6,267 nt of DNA from assembly GCA_030152675.1 (NCBI GenBank), contig JASLIY010000320.1:1-6267 (forward strand), read 5' to 3'. The notes beneath the pieces are model-generated. The model made no database searches and was not told where the DNA came from. It worked only from the letters and a program-made list of their open reading frames with translations. A program made the translations under genes and the position numbers. Positions 1 to 6,267 of the stretch are shown one piece after another. Numbering within the stretch: position 1 is the first letter of the stretch; every line of letters starts with the position of its first letter. Source of the stretch: Acinetobacter sp. (GTDB taxonomy: Bacteria; Pseudomonadota; Gammaproteobacteria; Pseudomonadales; Moraxellaceae).

Positions 1-35
1 AGTTACTCAGTCTATTTTGTGTTTTATCTCATGAT

Positions 36-62
36 AAGATTTTCACAGCGCGAGAAAATCTT
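36..62. repeat. 9-bp perfect inverted repeat near the left edge
   Basis: AAGATTTTC (36-44) pairs perfectly with GAAAATCTT (54-62) around a 9-nt GC-rich loop. The stem is AT-rich and no U-tract follows on either strand. It may be an operator or a weak bidirectional terminator between the operon and the gene beyond the left edge. Confidence 0.4.
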
Positions 63-119
63 GATAATCCACGGAATTTATCAGGCTCAAATATAAGCCT
101 TAGGTCTGTGAGAGAGTGG

Positions 120-172
120 GTATAGCCCTAGTGTCAATAAAGCAAGAACATCTAGGCGCGACAGTATAGCCC
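120..172. repeat. 9-bp direct repeat GTATAGCCC
   Basis: GTATAGCCC occurs at 120-128 and 164-172, 44 nt apart start to start. Between them lie CCTAG (127-131) and CTAGG (152-156), an imperfect inverted pair. No gene is recognisable here. This could be an operator-like arrangement or chance. Confidence 0.35.
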
Positions 173-189
173 ATTTCGTGCTTATTTTC

Positions 190-205
190 AGCAACTTTCG
201 TTGCT
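190..205 (-). repeat. Small inverted repeat with GAAA tetraloop downstream of astE
   Basis: AGCAAC (190-195) pairs with GTTGCT (200-205). Read on the minus strand the loop is GAAA, a stable GNRA tetraloop, suggesting a structured RNA 3' end in the operon's direction. What follows is A-rich, not U-rich, so it is not a canonical terminator. Confidence 0.4.
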
Positions 206-243
206 TCGCGATCGACTTTATACAGCCAAATCCAGATTCAAGC

Positions 244-265
244 CGCAAGATGCTCAAATCTTGCG
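244..265 (-). terminator. Hairpin just after astE, candidate operon terminator
   Basis: CGCAAGAT at 244-251 pairs perfectly with ATCTTGCG at 258-265 around a 6-nt loop, 12 nt after the astE stop and in the right place to end the operon. No clear U-tract follows on the minus strand (GGCTTGAATCTGG), so it may be an inefficient or assisted terminator, or only a 3'-end stabilising hairpin. Confidence 0.45.
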
Positions 266-277
266 ACCACACCCCAC

Positions 278-1372
278 TTAAATTTCTTCGAGTACCAAGC
301 CCGCGCGCAATCCAAGTTTAACTTTGGCATTGGGAAATAAAATAAACACTTGCGCTTGGCTGACCACATAATCGTGATTTTCAGTGCGCTGGGCAAACAA
401 AATATCTGTTTCAGCAGCATCTTCAATCGGCTCATGCGCTAAAGGCACTTCGATCTGATCCACGCTAATATCACGCGGATCTAATAATCCCACAGCGGGT
501 ATGGATTGGGTTGCAATCACCTGCCCCTGTTCAAAGGCGGTAAAGTTTGCAGCATCCTCAGCCAAATTGAGTTGAAAATCTTCAGAACTTTTGATGATTG
601 AGTCAATCACTTTAAACTGACGCAAACGTACTTTTTGACGCGGTGCTAAAGCTTGCTCACTGACCACAGCACGAAGGACCTGATCGATCGCTTGAAACTG
701 CTTCAAGTCGTTGGCGCCAAAGGGTTTGGCCTGCCCCAACTCCAAGGTCACACTGGCGGCCTGAAAATTAGAACTACTAAAATGAGTAAAGGTGCGTGCC
801 TCAGCATTGTGATAAACAATGGCATCAAGCTCCGCCGCCTCCAAGCACTGTAATACCTGTTGGTCATAGGCATGCGTTTGATAAGGAAATAAAGCAAAAG
901 TCGGCAACAAGGAAGAACGAATCGCAGTATGTAAATCAAAGTGATAATAGCGCGTTTCTGCAGGGCAATCTGCAAAGAACGCTCGCAGCGTCTGCTCGAG
1001 TAAGGCAGCACGGCGCGGCTCATCTCCGTCCGGCAGTTGACGGTAACCACCGCAAAACATGCGATTCATATCATTTTCAACATAGCGTTGACCGGATCGA
1101 ATCGCAGCCGGATTTCCCAAAATACACAGCAACTTCACCGCAAGGTTCAAACGCCCATGCAGCAAGTCTTGGCACAATTGTGCCAACAACTCAATCGGGG
1201 CTGTTTCATTGCCATGAATCCCAGCCGACAACACCACGCTTTTTTCATAACTGTGCTGGGGTGTCAACACCAAGATTCCTTCATCTCGCCATTCCCAGGA
1301 GAGGTGTGGCAGATGTCCTTGGCGTATCTCCGGCGTCTGCTGCGCCAATAATAGCTTTAAAAAATCAATCAT
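278..1372 (-). CDS. astE: Succinylglutamate desuccinylase AstE, with a C-terminal insertion
   Basis: Zinc-dependent amidohydrolase of the M14 / aspartoacylase-like family. It splits N2-succinylglutamate into succinate and glutamate, the last AST step. Zn ligands are visible as His53 and Glu56 in [11 protein letters not shown] and His148 in [12 protein letters not shown]; the catalytic Glu211 lies in [29 protein letters not shown] (82-97) and DMNRMF (101-106) are further family blocks. The protein has 364 residues, whereas E. coli AstE has 322. Most of the surplus lies at about residues 285-323 (nt about 404-520), between the conserved NFTAFEQG and the closing [20 protein letters not shown]. 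That stretch carries nine acidic residues and one Arg. The frame is intact on both sides, so this is an in-frame insertion and not a frameshift. It is the last gene of the operon; TAA is at 278-280, 12 nt before a hairpin. Confidence 0.96.
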   Translation of the reverse strand: MIDFLKLLLAQQTPEIRQGHLPHLSWEWRDEGILVLTPQHSYEKSVVLSAGIHGNETAPIELLAQLCQDLLHGRLNLAVKLLCILGNPAAIRSGQRYVENDMNRMFCGGYRQLPDGDEPRRAALLEQTLRAFFADCPAETRYYHFDLHTAIRSSLLPTFALFPYQTHAYDQQVLQCLEAAELDAIVYHNAEARTFTHFSSSNFQAASVTLELGQAKPFGANDLKQFQAIDQVLRAVVSEQALAPRQKVRLRQFKVIDSIIKSSEDFQLNLAEDAANFTAFEQGQVIATQSIPAVGLLDPRDISVDQIEVPLAHEPIEDAAETDILFAQRTENHDYVVSQAQVFILFPNAKVKLGLRAGLVLEEI

Positions 1373-1465
1373 AGGCTTTCTCGTACTCCCTGCTGGCTTT
1401 GAGTGCTGTTGCTATTTTTCTGCTCAATTCGACTTATTTTGATTGATCACCGACTGCTGACGCGC
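1373..1465 (-). other. astB-astE intergenic spacer (93 nt)
   Basis: No ORF and no strong hairpin; only a 5-bp TCAAT/ATTGA inverted repeat (1424-1428 / 1442-1446) and the palindrome TGATCA at 1444-1449. No -35/-10 pair convinces me. It contains the weak astE ribosome binding site. Confidence 0.6.
1380..1391 (-). promoter_or_regulatory. Weak or poorly spaced ribosome binding site of astE
   Basis: Upstream of the astE ATG (1370-1372) the best Shine-Dalgarno match on the minus strand is AGGGAG at 1386-1391, 13 nt before the ATG, which is longer than optimal. A closer but poor GAG (1380-1382) lies 7 nt away. astE may be translated less efficiently than the other genes; this is inference. Confidence 0.35.
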
Positions 1466-2806
1466 TTAGTTCTGAAAAGGGTAAACTGAACCCAAATTCA
1501 AAATCTGGGTCAACTCATCTAAGGCACTGCGACTCTGTAGCAGCAGTTCAGGATCTGCGAGATCGGCTTGGGTTAATTGATCACGATAATGCCGTTCCAC
1601 CCAAACATTGAGACGGCTAAACAACGCATCATTCATCAACACATTCGGATTGATCGCATCGAGTTCTGTTTGGTTGACCGCGACACGTAAGCGTAAACAG
1701 GCTGGTCCGCCGCCATTACGCATACTTTCACGCAAATCAAATACTTTAATATCGTCGATCGGGGTACCCATTTGAATCATGTCATTGAGATAAGACCACA
1801 CCGCGCTATTTTGACGCGATTCCTCAGGCACAACGATGGTCATTCCCCCGTCGGCACGGGTCAAAATTTGACTATTAAATAGATACGTGGAAACCGCATC
1901 AGCCACGGAAACACGGCGATCCGGCACTTCGATCGAAATAAACGCATGCCCCAAGCGCTCCATCTTTACGCGAATTTCATGTAGAGCTTGATCTTGATTT
2001 AAGAAAGCATGTTGGTGATGAAATAAAACATTTTGATTGCTGACCGCAATCACGTCGTTATGAAACACCCCCTGATCAATGACATCGGGATGTTGCTGCA
2101 CAAATACCGTGTTATTGCGATCAAGTTGATGTAAGCGCGCCACGGCTTCACTGGCTTCTAGAGATTGTCTGGCGGGATAACGTTTTGGGCCATTGGCCGA
2201 TGAAAAATGTTGCTGCCCATAAACAAAGACCTGAATACTGCTTTGGTCATATGCCCCACCGAGGCGATTGTGATTGGCTGCACCCTCATCACCAAACAAC
2301 GCCACAGGCGGTAGTGCAGCATGATGTGCAAAATAACGCTCGTCATTGAACATCGCTGCCAAGATTTTGCTGGTGGTCGGATGCTCAATCGAACGATGAA
2401 ATTTATTATTTAAATTGGCCGCAGTAAAATGCAAACGCCCATCAGCACTATCAGCTGAAGGCGATACAGTTGCAGCATTGGCCGTCCACATACATGAGGC
2501 TGAACTCAGTGCAGATAATAGTTCAGGAGAACGGTTCATCGCTGTTTCAATCACTTGATGATCCGAACCCCGAAAACCCAGTGCTCTCAATGTCGGTACA
2601 TGCGGTCGTTCTTGCGGTGCAAAGACACCTTGCTTTAAGCCGAGATCAGCCAAAGCTTTCATTTTCAATAAGCCCTGCTGTGCAGCAAGTTTAGGGTTGG
2701 AGCGCTGATGACGATGTTTGGTCGAAGCCTCATTACCAAAAGACAAACCTGCGTAATGATGTGTCGGCCCCACCAATCCATCAAAATTTATTTCATAACC
2801 TGACAT
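1466..2806 (-). CDS. astB: N-succinylarginine dihydrolase AstB
   Basis: Hydrolyses N2-succinylarginine to N2-succinylornithine, two ammonia and CO2 (step 2), the step that frees guanidino nitrogen. It belongs to the guanidino-group-modifying (amidinotransferase/deiminase) superfamily. Its 446 residues compare with 447 in E. coli. Visible landmarks are the N-terminal substrate-binding signature [19 protein letters not shown] (7-25), [16 protein letters not shown] (37-52), [15 protein letters not shown] (106-120), FGDEGAANH (171-179) with catalytic Glu174, [17 protein letters not shown] (246-262) with catalytic His249, and [15 protein letters not shown] (361-375) with nucleophile Cys370. These match the E. 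coli Glu/His/Cys triad (174/248/365). The start is the ATG at 2804-2806, supported by GGAGA upstream and by conservation of the sequence right after it. It sits 21 nt after astD. A 93-nt gap separates it from astE. Confidence 0.98.
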   Translation of the reverse strand: MSGYEINFDGLVGPTHHYAGLSFGNEASTKHRHQRSNPKLAAQQGLLKMKALADLGLKQGVFAPQERPHVPTLRALGFRGSDHQVIETAMNRSPELLSALSSASCMWTANAATVSPSADSADGRLHFTAANLNNKFHRSIEHPTTSKILAAMFNDERYFAHHAALPPVALFGDEGAANHNRLGGAYDQSSIQVFVYGQQHFSSANGPKRYPARQSLEASEAVARLHQLDRNNTVFVQQHPDVIDQGVFHNDVIAVSNQNVLFHHQHAFLNQDQALHEIRVKMERLGHAFISIEVPDRRVSVADAVSTYLFNSQILTRADGGMTIVVPEESRQNSAVWSYLNDMIQMGTPIDDIKVFDLRESMRNGGGPACLRLRVAVNQTELDAINPNVLMNDALFSRLNVWVERHYRDQLTQADLADPELLLQSRSALDELTQILNLGSVYPFQN

Positions 2807-2811
2807 TTTTT

Positions 2812-2816
2812 TCTCC
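2812..2816 (-). promoter_or_regulatory. Ribosome binding site of astB
   Basis: GGAGA on the minus strand, followed by an A-rich 5-nt spacer, precedes the ATG at 2804-2806. The A run is the spacer and is not coding. Confidence 0.7.
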
Positions 2817-2827
2817 GCTCAAATCCG

Positions 2828-5328
<2,501 letters not shown>

Positions 5329-5334
5329 AATGCG

Positions 5335-5340
5335 TCACCT
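5335..5340 (-). promoter_or_regulatory. Ribosome binding site of astA
   Basis: On the minus strand AGGTGA lies 6 nt before the ATG at 5326-5328. A second ATG follows at once (5323-5325). The Shine-Dalgarno spacing and the MM start shared with E. coli AstA favour the first ATG. Confidence 0.7.
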
Positions 5341-5429
5341 ATTTCCCTACTGTCCTTGGAGCGCTATTTTCCTTGGCTTAGACGGCATAACTGTCTCAAA
5401 CGTCCTTACGCTCCTGCTGTTTGGCCTTC

Positions 5430-5470
5430 ACGACGCACACGATCTTGGATAAATTCAGCGTGTGCGTCGT
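5430..5470 (-). repeat. Perfect 12-bp inverted repeat (hairpin) between astC and astA
   Basis: ACGACGCACACG at 5430-5441 is the exact reverse complement of CGTGTGCGTCGT at 5459-5470, with a 17-nt AT-richer loop. The stem is GC-rich and begins about 27 nt after the astC stop. No U-tract follows in the direction of transcription (GAAGGCC comes next on the minus strand), so it does not look like an ordinary intrinsic terminator. By inference it could be an mRNA-stabilising or processing hairpin that gives astC different expression from the downstream genes, a weak attenuator, or a protein-binding palindrome. Confidence 0.75.
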
Positions 5471-5496
5471 CTTCATCTTTGGCCTTGCAGACGGCT

Positions 5497-6267
5497 TTAC
5501 TTTCCGACAAAACGCGCCAAGGCACGTCCTAAACGCAATAAACCTTCTTCGATATCTTGTTTTGGAATAATCAAAGACGGGGTAAACCGCAGTACATTTG
5601 GCCCTGCGATCAATGCCAACACCCCTTCCTCACCCGCGAGTTGAGCTATCGTTTTGGCCTGTCCGGCATATTGAGGTTGAAGTACGCATCCCAACAGCAA
5701 GCCTTCACCACGAATCTGATCAAAGACCTGATACTCGGCATTGAGTCGGTTTAAACCTTCCACGAACCACTGATGACGCTGCTTCACCCCATCTAACACT
5801 TCTGGACGATCGATAAAATCCAGTACCGCAGTTGCGACAGCACTGGCCAAAGGGTTACCGCCATAGGTCGTCCCATGATCACCGACCACAAAGTGCGCTG
5901 AAAAACGATCCGTGGTCAGCATTGCCCCAATCGGGAACCCGGCACCTAAGGCTTTGGCCGTGGTCAAGATATCTGGTGTGACGCCACTGTTCATATAGGC
6001 ATATAACGCACCGGTACGTCCGACTCCGGTTTGCACCTCATCAAAGATCAGTACCGCACCAGTCGCATCACAACGTGCGCGTAGTGCTTTTAAAAACTCA
6101 ACATCAGCGGAGATGACGCCACCCTCACCTTGAATCGGCTCAACGATTACCGCACAGGTCTGGGCATCGATCGCAGCTTCCGCAGCGGCGATATCGTTAT
6201 AGGCAATATGTTGAATCCCCTCTGGCAGCGGGGCAAAGTCTTGTGAATATTTGGGTTGACCACCCGC
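5497..6267 (-). CDS. astC: Succinylornithine transaminase AstC, C-terminal 256 residues (5' end beyond window)
   Basis: PLP-dependent class III aminotransferase. It moves the delta-amino group of N2-succinylornithine to 2-oxoglutarate, giving N2-succinylglutamate 5-semialdehyde and glutamate (step 3 of the AST pathway). The frame is open to the right edge with no start, and the GTG at 6034-6036 is an internal Val codon of [14 protein letters not shown], not a start. Numbering visible residues from the edge: VEPIQGEGG at 42-50, the Asp that contacts the PLP ring nitrogen in IFDEVQ (D76), the Schiff-base Lys in [11 protein letters not shown] (K105, codon 5953-5955) and [11 protein letters not shown] from 131. 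Aligning K105 with E. coli AstC K252 puts about 147 residues outside the window; the C-terminus then ends within a few residues of the E. coli protein, so the TAA at 5497-5499 is a natural stop. Sequence alone separates AstC poorly from the biosynthetic ArgD, but the operon context makes AstC very likely. Confidence 0.95.
   Translation of the reverse strand, partial: AGGQPKYSQDFAPLPEGIQHIAYNDIAAAEAAIDAQTCAVIVEPIQGEGGVISADVEFLKALRARCDATGAVLIFDEVQTGVGRTGALYAYMNSGVTPDILTTAKALGAGFPIGAMLTTDRFSAHFVVGDHGTTYGGNPLASAVATAVLDFIDRPEVLDGVKQRHQWFVEGLNRLNAEYQVFDQIRGEGLLLGCVLQPQYAGQAKTIAQLAGEEGVLALIAGPNVLRFTPSLIIPKQDIEEGLLRLGRALARFVGK

Larger units (their letters stand above)
1..277. other. Non-coding flank downstream of the ast operon
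   Basis: About 277 nt, AT-richer (about 40% GC from the lines counted) than the operon, with no recognisable gene. On the plus strand two frames are open from the left edge, one to TAA at 94-96 and one to TAG at 120-122. Either could be the tail of a converging gene whose body is off-window, but neither tail resembles a protein I know. Three short perfect inverted repeats (36-62, 190-205, 244-265) and one direct repeat (120-128, 164-172) are crowded into it. Confidence 0.5.
5329..5496 (-). other. astC-astA intergenic region (168 nt) with hairpin and coding-like short frames
   Basis: This gap is much longer than the others in the operon (5, 21 and 93 nt). It holds a perfect 12-bp inverted repeat (5430-5441 / 5459-5470), a 9-bp direct repeat TTTGGCCTT (5420-5428 and 5478-5486) flanking that hairpin, and a 7-bp direct repeat TCCTTGG (5353-5359 and 5370-5376) nearer astA. 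Read on the minus strand one base out of the astC frame, 5507 to 5406 is open for 33 codons to a TAA. The peptide is highly charged (it begins [14 protein letters not shown]), and its codons (GAA, AAA, CAA, GAT, CGT) resemble the neighbouring genes. In the third frame an ATG at 5476 opens a 26-codon ORF ending in TGA at 5396-5398. I see no convincing -35/-10 pair. Neither short frame is supported strongly enough to call a gene. Confidence 0.5.

Noticed and set aside
1..122. Tail of a converging plus-strand gene (frames open to 96 or 122)
   Set aside because: Only 31-39 codons are visible in two competing frames with rare codons (ATA, AGA) and no recognisable protein, so no call is justified.
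87..272. 61-codon minus-strand ORF after astE
   Set aside because: It would start at a GTG inside the putative terminator region with no ribosome binding site, and the peptide has no recognisable features.
796..1374. 192-codon plus-strand ORF antisense to astE
   Set aside because: It lies wholly opposite a well-conserved gene; its translation is rich in His, Gln, Ser and Pro without family motifs, as expected for a shadow frame.
5497..6036. A separate 179-residue protein starting at the GTG at 6034-6036
   Set aside because: The frame stays open upstream to the window edge and encodes AstC motifs ([14 protein letters not shown]); this GTG is the Val of DEVQTG.

Overview
The window holds most of a bacterial arginine succinyltransferase (AST) operon, all on the minus strand. 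In transcription order (right to left) the genes are astC (5'-truncated by the right edge), astA, astD, astB and astE. All five proteins carry their family's core motifs and key catalytic residues, and no reading frame is broken. The order astC-A-D-B-E matches the enterobacterial operon. The protein sequences, especially AstA, look to me most like Acinetobacter/Moraxellaceae. By eye the operon is somewhat more GC-rich (roughly high 40s percent in sampled lines) than a typical Acinetobacter genome, so the genus is an inference.

Layout: 1-277 is a non-coding, AT-richer flank downstream of astE with several small inverted repeats, one lying directly after the astE stop. 278-1372 is astE, with about 40 residues more than the E. 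coli protein. 1373-1465 is a short gap. 1466-2806 is astB, then a 21-nt gap, then 2828-4297 astD, then a 5-nt gap, then 4303-5328 astA. 5329-5496 is an unusually long gap (168 nt) carrying a perfect 12-bp inverted repeat and a coding-like short frame. 5497-6267 is the C-terminal 256 residues of astC.

Together the enzymes degrade arginine to glutamate and succinate, releasing two ammonia and one CO2. AstA succinylates arginine, AstB removes the guanidino nitrogen, AstC transaminates succinylornithine, AstD oxidises the semialdehyde, and AstE splits succinylglutamate. The pathway supplies nitrogen or carbon and is cytoplasmic. The operon promoter and any regulator lie outside the window, upstream of astC.

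I see no novel multi-gene system. The points worth a second look are the astC-astA intergenic hairpin with its coding-like frame, the C-terminal insertion in AstE, and the structured flank downstream of astE.
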